Shown here in pieces: positions 25,349 through 32,949 of a stretch of 64,000 bases of DNA. The notes under the pieces are model-generated. The model saw only the letters and a list, made by a program, of their open reading frames with translations, ran no database searches and was not told the DNA's origin. Position 1 is the first letter of the stretch; the number at the start of each line of letters is the position of its first letter. Source of the stretch: Dorea_A amylophila. GTDB taxonomy: Bacteria > Bacillota > Clostridia > Lachnospirales > Lachnospiraceae. The position numbers were made by a program, and so were the translations under genes. The stretch covers positions 62,001 to 126,000 of the forward strand of contig NZ_JAOQJW010000009.1 of NCBI RefSeq assembly GCF_025567265.1. Direction: 5' to 3'.

Positions 25349-27445
25349 TTACTGCAAGCGGCTGGGTCTTCCATACAGCCCAATGTTCGACGGATTGAAC
25401 GGGTCATTCACTACTCCACGTCTGCTGTTGGCTGCATGTACCATTCTGCCATTACCAACATAAATTGCCACATGGGAAATATTGCGGAACTGCCCATTCT
25501 GCTCATAAGAATAAAAAATCAGATCTCCCGGCTCCAGTTCGCCTTCTGTAACTTCCAACCCATGTGTTACCATAAATTCTCCCTGGGTAGAGGCAATCGC
25601 CGGAAGGGAAATGCCTACCTCCTGATACAACCGCTGTACCAGGGAACTGCAATCATAATATCCTTCCTCATACCGGTGTTCCTGACTGTATTTGCAGCCT
25701 ACCTTCGTCAGTGCCAGATTTGCAACGTCACTTCCTACGCCAAAGGAAGGGATCTCATTTCGGAATTCCTCACTCATGACTTCCCTTAAAAGTTCTTCTT
25801 CTTTTTCGGTCAGCTTTCCAAGTGCAATATAGTCCTCATAATTCAGGTTCTTGACGTAGCAGCCCTTCTTTGTTACCGTAATCTCATTTTCGTCCCCATC
25901 TGCCAGAAACGCTTCAAAAGTCTGATGTCCCCAGGCAGACGCAGTTGCATGATCTGCACAGAAAACATCAAATTGTACCCCATACCGGTCAAATGCTCCG
26001 GTATCTTCTACGGTATATTCAATCCCGTTCATAATGATCCTGGTTCCCATAGGGACAAAGGGGTTTTGTGCATCTACTGCAATGGTATGGTCCGGTTTTG
26101 GCATGACACCGGAGGCTGTAGGTCCTCCTGCCCACTGTCCACAACAGATACTGCACTGGCAATAACCGCTGGTGACAACATTTCCCAGGCTTTCCCCTGC
26201 CTTTATGGTGGTGGTTATGGTCGTGTTTTCAAAACTGTTCATTTCATCAAAGATTTCCTTCAGCTTGTCCTTATGCCGCTGATCCATATCCACACCTATA
26301 TCCCCGGTTCCATACTTCACCATATAAACCATTAAAGTATCATAGTAATTACTCACATAATTCCCGTTTTTCTCATGGAGATAGGTAACTGCCCCATCTT
26401 TCCCATTTTGTCCAAGTTTTGTATTAAAGTCCATGTAGTAACCGCTTAAAACTTCTCGGACGGTAGGGTTCTCCTCAGACGGATTTGGCATGAACGCACC
26501 AAGTGGCGAACAGTATAAGAGGAAAAAGATAATCACTACAGGGATTGCCACCACAAGAAGAATACTGAACAGCGGAGCCAAAAGCGCCCCGGCAAACTGG
26601 ACCACCTTCAGCATAAACACAGAGGCTTTCATCTTTACAATATCTTTTGCCACCTGTGCCAAACTGTCCTGCTGCCCATTTCCGGTGAGCTTATTGATCA
26701 TATACTGGATTTTTCTCTGCCGGACTGCCTGTTTTTTCTGTTTCTCCATCTGTTTCTTTTTCACTGCTCTTGTTTGTCTGTAAAACTGCTTATTGGTGAT
26801 CTTCCCATCTGCCTGTTTTACCTTTAATTCCTGCTCTGCCTTTCTATAATTCCGATCCTTCCACAGCTTTTCTGCCGGTTTTGTTGCTGTCCCCATGACA
26901 TAAAGGGAATCATTGACTTCCTCCCCGCCCTCTAACTGGGTCAATATAGCAGCCTCTCCCCGGCGTACCCCTTTTATGGCAGTCTGCTTCGCCAGGGAAG
27001 ATTTTTTTGTTTCCGCCAGCTTTGCAGCCTGTTCCCTCCGATACTGTTCCTTCGCCTGGAAACCAGCAGAGGGCTGACTGTTTGGTGCTACCCCCTGTTT
27101 CATCTGATCCGGCTGTAAGGTTCCCGGTACAGATACGGTGCTTTTGGCCTTTCCATTTTGTTTTCTATCTTCTGCTGCTCCCCGGATTGCTGCCTCTTTC
27201 CCGGATTGCTTTTTCTTTTCCTTTTGTTTTTCAAACAGCGCTTCTCTGCCCTGCTTCGGCTGTTTCCCTTTTTCTGCCCCTTCTTTTTTCTTTCTCTGCC
27301 CTAAAAGATCGGCCACCGGCTTAGAGGTAAAAGCAGCTTTCTTTTCCTTTGCAGATAAAATAGGATTTTTCTTATGCACCGTCACCTGGGCTTCTTTTTT
27401 TAATTTCAGCTCCGGCTCTTTTTCTTTTTTTACCTTAATCTCCAA
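25349..27445 (-). CDS. NlpC/P60 and 3D-domain peptidoglycan hydrolase of the transfer apparatus
   Basis: A 698-residue protein. The N-terminal 270 residues are very basic and low in complexity and probably cytoplasmic. One or two membrane segments lie near 280-315 (LLVVAIPVVIIFFLLYCSPL). Outside the membrane are a 3D/RlpA-like domain (about 415-520: TASGVMPKPDHTIAVD, VEDTGAFDRYGVQFDVF) and a C-terminal NlpC/P60 endopeptidase (about 575-698) with the catalytic Cys in YYDCSSLVQRLY and His in SHVAIYVG. It opens the wall for the mating channel, the VirB1/CwlT role. Translation starts at TTG 27445, overlapping the upstream gene. Confidence 0.88.
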   Translation of the reverse strand: MEIKVKKEKEPELKLKKEAQVTVHKKNPILSAKEKKAAFTSKPVADLLGQRKKKEGAEKGKQPKQGREALFEKQKEKKKQSGKEAAIRGAAEDRKQNGKAKSTVSVPGTLQPDQMKQGVAPNSQPSAGFQAKEQYRREQAAKLAETKKSSLAKQTAIKGVRRGEAAILTQLEGGEEVNDSLYVMGTATKPAEKLWKDRNYRKAEQELKVKQADGKITNKQFYRQTRAVKKKQMEKQKKQAVRQRKIQYMINKLTGNGQQDSLAQVAKDIVKMKASVFMLKVVQFAGALLAPLFSILLVVAIPVVIIFFLLYCSPLGAFMPNPSEENPTVREVLSGYYMDFNTKLGQNGKDGAVTYLHEKNGNYVSNYYDTLMVYMVKYGTGDIGVDMDQRHKDKLKEIFDEMNSFENTTITTTIKAGESLGNVVTSGYCQCSICCGQWAGGPTASGVMPKPDHTIAVDAQNPFVPMGTRIIMNGIEYTVEDTGAFDRYGVQFDVFCADHATASAWGHQTFEAFLADGDENEITVTKKGCYVKNLNYEDYIALGKLTEKEEELLREVMSEEFRNEIPSFGVGSDVANLALTKVGCKYSQEHRYEEGYYDCSSLVQRLYQEVGISLPAIASTQGEFMVTHGLEVTEGELEPGDLIFYSYEQNGQFRNISHVAIYVGNGRMVHAANSRRGVVNDPFNPSNIGLYGRPSRLQ

Positions 27446-27896
27446 AGCAGTCCCCCTCTCCGGGGTTTAATTCTTCTGCCTGATACCAGAGCGCCTGAAA
27501 CAGATACCCCTGTTCCTTTTCTCTGGGTGGTGGACCGTACTCCTTTTCCAATTCCTGAAAGGCTTCCATAAGGTTTCCGGAAAATTCCTGGTAATCATCT
27601 TCTGTCAGGATATATTTTTCACTGAACAGTACCTGCTCCAATTCCCCCACTTCTACCAAATGGTCTATGTCTTCCGGGGAAAGTGGCGGTCCCAGTCTGT
27701 CATAAGTCTTTTCTTTCAGGTAGGAAAACTGATAAAGTTCCGTCTGCTGCGGTAAAATCTTCTCCTTACTGCCATCAAAGAGCAAAAAAATAGCTTCCGC
27801 TTTTAAGAAAACGGAAACCTCAGCTTGCTCACCATATTTTAGTGCCTGCTCCTTAGAAGGAAACTCCAGCCAGTCCGGAATACGGATTTCCAGCAT
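27435..27896 (-). CDS. Element protein of unknown function
   Basis: An acidic 153-residue soluble protein that I do not recognise. The open frame continues upstream of ATG 27896 and reads KYQLSFGLQYEAW. A strong AGGAGG at about 27950 is followed by ATT/ATC codons instead of ATG, so the true start may be a non-canonical or mutated codon about 55 nt upstream. It overlaps the NlpC/P60 gene by 11 nt. Confidence 0.55.
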   Translation of the reverse strand: MLEIRIPDWLEFPSKEQALKYGEQAEVSVFLKAEAIFLLFDGSKEKILPQQTELYQFSYLKEKTYDRLGPPLSPEDIDHLVEVGELEQVLFSEKYILTEDDYQEFSGNLMEAFQELEKEYGPPPREKEQGYLFQALWYQAEELNPGEGDCFGD

Positions 27897-27959
27897 CCAG
27901 GCTTCATACTGCAGTCCAAAAGATAATTGATATTTTGCGATAATTCCTCCTCTCTTCCA

Positions 27960-28040
27960 CTACAAATAGTCATAATAAATCTCATTGGTATCTTCATGAA
28001 AGGACAATTCATACTGTCCGGGGATACCAGGATCCTCCAT
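27960..28040 (-). CDS. Possible 26-residue peptide
   Basis: A short frame starting 3 nt after the stop codon of the PAPS-reductase-like gene (MEDPGIPGQYELSFHEDTNE start). It has no ribosome binding site of its own and would depend on translational coupling. The composition is protein-like, but it could equally be the remnant of a longer gene. Confidence 0.3.
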   Translation of the reverse strand: MEDPGIPGQYELSFHEDTNEIYYDYL

Positions 28041-28043
28041 CCA

Positions 28044-28865
28044 CTAACGGAAAAAAGCATCTACATCTGACCATAAGCGGGAATTGCACTGCCTTCCTGC
28101 AGCTTTCCTTAACTCCAGCATTTTAGCAAAAGCCCGCCGGTAAGCCCTCTCATAGGTCGGGAAGATGCGGAACTCCCGGTATCTTTGTTTTCCTGCCATA
28201 GGACAGCCTACACAGCCAACCCAGTGAAATCCCATTTCGTAAAGAGGGTTCATGGGTATTTTCTCTGCCTGGATATACTCCCAGACCTGCTGGTCACTCC
28301 AGTCAACAATGGGATTGCATACGTGTTTGCCCCTTGACAGGCATGATTCAAAGAGTCGCCTGGTATCATCATTATCATTATTTAAAATAATGGCACGTTT
28401 TTTTCCATTTGGGACAAAATTTTCATAAATCCCCCTGTTTTTCCTCCGCTTTCGGCTTTCTGCCCACCGGACACCTGTGGTGATAAAACGCCCAGCCCCA
28501 CCATTTTCTTTTAGAACCTCACAACAATACCGGATAGTCCTGGTAGGAGGGATCATTTTCATGGGGATCAGGCTCCACATAGTTATCCGCTGCCCTTTAT
28601 AGTAAGGTTTATTGATACTACAAGTTATACCGGCCTGTTCTGCCTTCTGAAACTGTTCCCTCACATAATAAATAGTCTGTGGGGCATCTGCAGTAGTCAG
28701 GTTGTGCATCAGTTCAAATGGCACGCCGGAACGCCGTACCAGTTCCCTGCATACGGCGCTGTCTTTTCCTCCACTGTCCGTCACTACCAAAGGAAGCCCA
28801 TAATGTTGCAGGGACATCTGGCTGGCAGTGCGGATACGTTCTATTGCTGTTTTTTCTAAATCCAA
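28044..28865 (-). CDS. PAPS-reductase-like adenine nucleotide hydrolase
   Basis: A 273-residue protein of the PP-loop fold with SGGKDSAVCREL (about residue 30-42), TTADAPQT and a C-terminal VGCVGCPMAGKQRYREF Cys motif. Members of this family in mobile elements resemble phosphoadenosine phosphosulfate reductase domains, but their substrate is unknown. The only start in frame is TTG 28865, and no strong ribosome binding site is seen, so the N-terminus is uncertain. Part of the element backbone. Confidence 0.75.
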   Translation of the reverse strand: MDLEKTAIERIRTASQMSLQHYGLPLVVTDSGGKDSAVCRELVRRSGVPFELMHNLTTADAPQTIYYVREQFQKAEQAGITCSINKPYYKGQRITMWSLIPMKMIPPTRTIRYCCEVLKENGGAGRFITTGVRWAESRKRRKNRGIYENFVPNGKKRAIILNNDNDDTRRLFESCLSRGKHVCNPIVDWSDQQVWEYIQAEKIPMNPLYEMGFHWVGCVGCPMAGKQRYREFRIFPTYERAYRRAFAKMLELRKAAGRQCNSRLWSDVDAFFR

Positions 28866-28924
28866 TTTTTTTCAGGAGGGAAGATATCTTTTACATGGCC
28901 AAAACTCCGCCTCCTTTCCTAATT

Positions 28925-30265
28925 TTATCTGCCGCCCCTTTTTGGCGGCTCATATCCATTTGCTGCATACGCTTCTACGGTCATACCGTATGACTCTGCT
29001 TCCTGTCGTATCTCTTCCATAACCTGTTCTTTGTATGATTTATCCGGACAGGCAGTTGCAAAATCCCGGATATCCGGCATACAAGGCAGCTCCTTCCCTG
29101 TATTTAATGCAATCCTGCTTTCCCGGATATAGGCAAGCATGGCTTCCTGATATGCTTTTCGTGATGCGTCCCCCTGCGTCAGTAAAGGGACTTTCTTTTC
29201 TATTTCCTGTTCTTCCAGAACCGCTGTTTCCAGTTTTTCCAGGTTGCAGAAATACTGAAGGGTAGGAAGCATCTCCTCCAGTACCCATCTCATTTGCTGT
29301 TGTTCATGTTCCCATTCTTCTGTTGTCCTGGCGGTCTGTTTCATAAGCTTCTGCCCTTCTTCTGTATGGAGATAATAATCTGCAAATGCTTTTACATGAT
29401 CCAGCAGATTTCCTTCCCCGTCACCAAAATCCTGGCGCCCGGTATAAGACATGACTTCCCCCTCTGAGAGAAAACAGATTTCAAAATGTGTTTTGTAATA
29501 ACCTGCCATATCTTTCTCTTCCACTGCCTGCCGATCCAGCTTTCCGAACAATTCTACCGCTTGATTTAATGGCATGGCTTCTTCCAATGGAATGTCCGGG
29601 TGTTCACTGATCCGCACATACACAAAGGGTTTCAAGTCCACCGGCGGAATAAGTTTTACCTGTTCCAGTGTTGTCTTTAGTTTGTCTGCCTGTTCTTTCA
29701 GCTCTGGTTTCTGCTCAAATATCTTGCTTCCCAGCCACCTGCTGTATTCCTCTTTTCCATCTTGACATAAGGCTTTCCATATAATAGCTTCCTTATGTTC
29801 TGCTTCTTTCGGATAAAAGGTATGGTAAAAATCAGGGTCAAGATTTTTTTCCAGTTTTATCATTTCATCTGCAAAAACAGTAGCCTCCAAGGTTTTCTCT
29901 TTTAAAAGCCCTTTGGTATCAATGACTTTTGTTTCCGGAAGATAAGCACTCAGTTCCCTGGCAGCTATAAAAACCTCTGGGTATTGGTTTGGATCATAGA
30001 TATCTCTCAAAAGATCCACATCCAACTCTCCGTTATAAACCAGGGAAAATTCCAATGGAATACCATCTTCTTCCTCCACATGAAGCCCAATTCCTTTTCC
30101 TGCATTCAACCTTTCAGAAGGAATACTCTGATAGATCTTTACTGCCTCTTCTGCACTGTGGATATCCTCCCTGTATTCTCCATAGCGGTTAAATTCCATA
30201 CATTCTGCCACATAATACGTTGCCAAACGTCCGGTGGCATTCTCGCCCATCTCACCTTTTTCCAC
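28925..30265 (-). CDS. Large element protein with LPD-like N-terminal domain
   Basis: A 446-residue acidic protein. The N-terminal part has the pattern YYVAECMEFNRYGEYRED, EAVKIYQSIPSERLNAGKGI, seen in polymorphic-toxin/LPD-type domains of large mobile-element proteins. The C-terminus (SKGMTVEAY-like ESYGMTVEAYAANGYEPPK) is typical of DUF3849/DUF4316-type proteins. The start is GTG 30265, with AAAGGAGG 9 nt upstream; the open frame extending to 30301 has no such site. Function unknown. Confidence 0.65.
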   Translation of the reverse strand: MEKGEMGENATGRLATYYVAECMEFNRYGEYREDIHSAEEAVKIYQSIPSERLNAGKGIGLHVEEEDGIPLEFSLVYNGELDVDLLRDIYDPNQYPEVFIAARELSAYLPETKVIDTKGLLKEKTLEATVFADEMIKLEKNLDPDFYHTFYPKEAEHKEAIIWKALCQDGKEEYSRWLGSKIFEQKPELKEQADKLKTTLEQVKLIPPVDLKPFVYVRISEHPDIPLEEAMPLNQAVELFGKLDRQAVEEKDMAGYYKTHFEICFLSEGEVMSYTGRQDFGDGEGNLLDHVKAFADYYLHTEEGQKLMKQTARTTEEWEHEQQQMRWVLEEMLPTLQYFCNLEKLETAVLEEQEIEKKVPLLTQGDASRKAYQEAMLAYIRESRIALNTGKELPCMPDIRDFATACPDKSYKEQVMEEIRQEAESYGMTVEAYAANGYEPPKRGGR

Positions 30266-30290
30266 GTAGCAATACCTCCTTTTTATGCAC

Positions 30291-30323
30291 AAAAAAAGCA
30301 CTACCGTTTTTAGCGATAATGCT
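30291..30323 (-). terminator. Terminator after darTG
   Basis: Minus-strand RNA AGCAUUAUCG pairs with CGGUAGUGCU around CUAAAAA and is followed by seven U. It separates the toxin-antitoxin unit from the next gene. Confidence 0.8.
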
Positions 30324-30360
30324 CTTCGTGTTACTTCCTATTTTCTTTTTTAATTGTTGT

Positions 30361-31401
30361 TTATCTGTAAGAAAGATACTCTGAAATGCAATAGTTTCCC
30401 ATAATATCCCGTTCTATCACACCCATCTGCTCCAAGCAGTCAATGTATTTCTTTATTTCATCCTCAGTAAAACGGGTTGCTTTGTCATCTGACCACTGTT
30501 TAAATTCAGATACGATCTGGCTGGCATCTATTCTTGAAAAAGTCTGGACTAAATAAGTTACTGTTGCAAGTCCTTCCAGTTCATGGTCGCTCTCTATCCC
30601 ATTTACATAAGCAACAGCCTTTTCAATTGCAGGAGAAAGGCGGTTCAATAGCTTTGTTGTTTTTTCACTGCATATCACCTGATAAGCTAACTGATACGTC
30701 GATTCTGTATCATTTAATCCATAAAAACTCTGATACTCTCCGATATTTCTGCCAACAATATCAATGGAATGGGCATATGGACCATATTTATACTTTTGAA
30801 AGGAAAAATAAGGTTCTTCCAGATATAAATTCATAAAATACGCCGCTTTTTGAAGACGAAGTTTTGTACAACGTTTCAGTCCCATTTTGAGTTTCATCAA
30901 GACTAAACTGGCTGCTGTAAGTTTAGGTGCAGTAGCTGCTTTCTGCACATAATTTCTCTGTGGCTCATAAATCAAAACCGTAAAATCATCAGCAATTGGT
31001 TTTAATTTCTTTTGTATCAGTTCTTTTACTGTCTGCCAATCCAAACCACCATTACCACATCCCAGCGGGGGAATCGCTACGGACTTTACATTCAGTTTCG
31101 GAAGCCTTTCTACCAGAACATCCAGTGCTGTTTCTATATAACTTATTTTAGAGTTTTCACGCCACTTATCTTTCGTCGGAAAGTTTACAATTGTAATGCC
31201 ATTCTCTACAAAAGTATGGATTGTTCCGACATGAAGTGTTTTGTCTTTACATGCTTTTATATAGGCTTTATTGTTTTCCGGAAATTTCAGTTTAAATTGA
31301 TACGCAATTCCCTTTCCCATATAGCCTTCACAGTTGACTGTATTAACTAAACACTCTGCACCAGACTGAAACATATCTCCAGTTGTGTATTTAATCAACA
31401 C
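30361..31401 (-). CDS. darG: DarG-like macrodomain antitoxin
   Basis: A 346-residue protein. Residues 1-150 form a macrodomain (YTTGDMFQSGAECLVNTVNC, GYMGKGIAYQFK, AIPPLGCGNGGLDW), which removes ADP-ribose from DNA in DarG. The C-terminal half (LKRCTKLRLQKAAYFMNLYL and SFQKYKYGPYAHSID) is a separate domain of the kind that binds or blocks the toxin. GTG 31401 (or TTG 31398) fits the AGGAGG better than GTG 31407. It starts about 15 nt after darT, the usual toxin-antitoxin order. Confidence 0.85.
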   Translation of the reverse strand: MLIKYTTGDMFQSGAECLVNTVNCEGYMGKGIAYQFKLKFPENNKAYIKACKDKTLHVGTIHTFVENGITIVNFPTKDKWRENSKISYIETALDVLVERLPKLNVKSVAIPPLGCGNGGLDWQTVKELIQKKLKPIADDFTVLIYEPQRNYVQKAATAPKLTAASLVLMKLKMGLKRCTKLRLQKAAYFMNLYLEEPYFSFQKYKYGPYAHSIDIVGRNIGEYQSFYGLNDTESTYQLAYQVICSEKTTKLLNRLSPAIEKAVAYVNGIESDHELEGLATVTYLVQTFSRIDASQIVSEFKQWSDDKATRFTEDEIKKYIDCLEQMGVIERDIMGNYCISEYLSYR

Positions 31402-31416
31402 AACCACCTCCTCTCG

Positions 31417-32013
31417 TTATTCAAACCATTGGGACATCACCGTAATAAATGGCGGTGGAAAGATAACGCCTTTCTGTTTCAGTAAATTTGTTACTCTGTT
31501 TTTAGTTTCTTCAGATGAAACATAGATGCACTGGAATGCATCAACAGGAATAACCAATGGGCTCAGGCATTCCGCCATCTTTATATTTCTGGCTTCCACG
31601 TCATTTTGCCCCACACTGGTAAGAATATCCCAGTTGATCATTTCAAAACCTTCATCATAATCATATAACTGGCATCCTTCCAATGCCAATGGGTGCTTAG
31701 GTAAAATGCTGAAATTATTGCGCCTTGCCAAATTTCTGGTAATACAGATATAGATCATTTCCTCTCCCGCATGAGTTTTCTTTACAGCCACATCAAAAGC
31801 TGAATATGGATGAAAATGAAATGGAATGTATCCGTCCAATCCCAGACTTTCCCTCTTGCGTATAATTTCTGGATCTGCTACATCTCCAAATGTTACCGTA
31901 TTCTCCCTTAGAATCTTTCTCGGCACAAGGCCAAAATCAATAATAGATTCCAGATTCTTTAATTCTGTTAAATGATATAGAAGTTTTCCTTCTTTCGCAT
32001 CTTTTAATCCCAT
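31417..32013 (-). CDS. darT: DarT-like DNA ADP-ribosyltransferase toxin
   Basis: A 198-residue DUF4433/DarT protein. The NAD-binding start LLYHLTELKNLESIIDFGLV, the central HFHPYSAFDVAV and the C-terminal catalytic-Glu region NIKMAECLSPLVIP match the family. DarT ADP-ribosylates thymidine in single-stranded DNA, blocking replication; DarG reverses it. Such pairs act as addiction modules or phage defence. I chose ATG 32013, with AGGAGG 6 nt upstream, over the longer frame to 32037. A consensus promoter lies about 100 nt upstream. Confidence 0.87.
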   Translation of the reverse strand: MGLKDAKEGKLLYHLTELKNLESIIDFGLVPRKILRENTVTFGDVADPEIIRKRESLGLDGYIPFHFHPYSAFDVAVKKTHAGEEMIYICITRNLARRNNFSILPKHPLALEGCQLYDYDEGFEMINWDILTSVGQNDVEARNIKMAECLSPLVIPVDAFQCIYVSSEETKNRVTNLLKQKGVIFPPPFITVMSQWFE

Positions 32014-32147
32014 CGTTCTCCTCCTAATATAACACACTTTAAACGCTAATCACAGAATTTTTACATTCTCCATCAACGTGTTTGTTTCTATAAACAAATT
32101 TTCCATTGTACTCATTATATGGTTCCCGTATTAATCCGTCAATCCCA
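32014..32147 (-). promoter_or_regulatory. Promoter and leader of darTG
   Basis: On the minus strand TTGACG (32142-32137), a 17-nt spacer and TATAAT (32119-32114) make a near-consensus promoter just after the radC-like gene. The leader of about 100 nt contains the inverted repeat TTTGTTTATAGAAACAAA, a possible operator. A 21-codon frame starting at ATG near 32113 is not convincing as a gene. Confidence 0.7.
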
Positions 32148-32669
32148 TTAACGTACCTTCTCTCTTTCACTCTTTGCATACGGAAAGGATTGCTCCGCAG
32201 CTATCCCATCCATCTGGAAATATTCCGGCAATAGCTTTTCCTCCCGGAAGCTAAAATACCGGTCATCTGATACAATCACATGATCCAGCACTTCAATCCC
32301 CAGAAGCCGCCCAGCTTCTGCCAATCTTTTTGTCATGTCCATGTCCTGCCTGCTAGGTTCCGGATTTCCCGAAGGATGGTTATGTGCCAGGATGATATTG
32401 CTGGCATTAGACAGGATTGCAGATTTAAACACTTCCCTCGGGTGTATCAATACACTGTTCAGAGTCCCGACACCCACTACATTGAGATTGATTACCTGTC
32501 CTTTTGTCCGAAGGTTTAAAATACAGAACATTTCCCGGTCACAATCTTTTAAAAAATCCTGAAAGAGTTCTGCCACATCACAGGGATTTTTTAATTCTTT
32601 GCTACTGTATAGAGGAGGTTCTTCCACCAGGCGTATACTTACCACATCTATTTTATGTGTCTTCTCCAT
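32148..32669 (-). CDS. radC: RadC-like JAB-domain protein
   Basis: A 173-residue protein with a JAB metalloprotease fold: VIHPREVFKSAILSNA, then the zinc motif HNHPSGNPEPSRQD and HVIVSDDRYFSF. It lacks the N-terminal helix-hairpin-helix of chromosomal RadC, as is usual in mobile elements. ATG 32669 follows AAAGGAAGAAC. Its start overlaps the 40-residue gene upstream. The function of RadC-like proteins in elements is unsettled. Confidence 0.85.
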   Translation of the reverse strand: MEKTHKIDVVSIRLVEEPPLYSSKELKNPCDVAELFQDFLKDCDREMFCILNLRTKGQVINLNVVGVGTLNSVLIHPREVFKSAILSNASNIILAHNHPSGNPEPSRQDMDMTKRLAEAGRLLGIEVLDHVIVSDDRYFSFREEKLLPEYFQMDGIAAEQSFPYAKSEREKVR

Positions 32670-32775
32670 GTTCTTCCTTTCCAAAGCAAATCTCCAGCAT
32701 AATTCCCTCCGGCAGATTTTTTAAAAGTCTTTCCAACTGCTCTAAATTCATTTCTATTTGATATGTTTCAGCCAT
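32653..32775 (-). CDS. 40-residue small protein upstream of radC-like gene
   Basis: A short gene, MAETYQIEMNLEQLERLLKN start, with an acidic end. AAAGGTGG lies 4 nt before its ATG, and its last 17 nt overlap the radC-like start, which suggests coupling. It follows a terminator, so the transcript probably begins near 32790. No known family recognised. Confidence 0.6.
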   Translation of the reverse strand: MAETYQIEMNLEQLERLLKNLPEGIMLEICFGKEEHGEDT

Positions 32776-32799
32776 TCTGCCACCTTTCCCATGATATAC

Positions 32800-32836
32800 A
32801 AAAAGAGTGCCTGATAAAAGAACTGCACTCTTTTTG
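32800..32836. terminator. Terminator after the VirB4 gene
   Basis: AAAAAGAGTGC and GCACTCTTTTT form a perfect 11-bp stem around a 14-nt loop. It works on both strands and ends the conjugation-channel transcript. The flanking 32837-32949 interval holds nothing else that I can identify. Confidence 0.85.
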
Positions 32837-32949
32837 TCCTATCCTTTTTCTACTTTACCGACTTATAATTTTTGCTGTTGCCTAATTTTTTTCTCGTCTG
32901 TCATACCTTTTCCTTTACAGATAAAAGAAAAAGTTCCTTTCAGATTACA

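Noticed and set aside
27839..28060. 73-codon minus frame between the PAPS-reductase-like gene and the unknown 153-residue gene
   Set aside because: It overlaps two better frames and encodes an implausible composition; the adjacent frame with KYQLSFG continues the real gene.
32050..32115. 21-codon frame (MSTMENLFIETNTL start) in the darT leader
   Set aside because: It overlaps the promoter -10 region, has no ribosome binding site, and is too short to judge.
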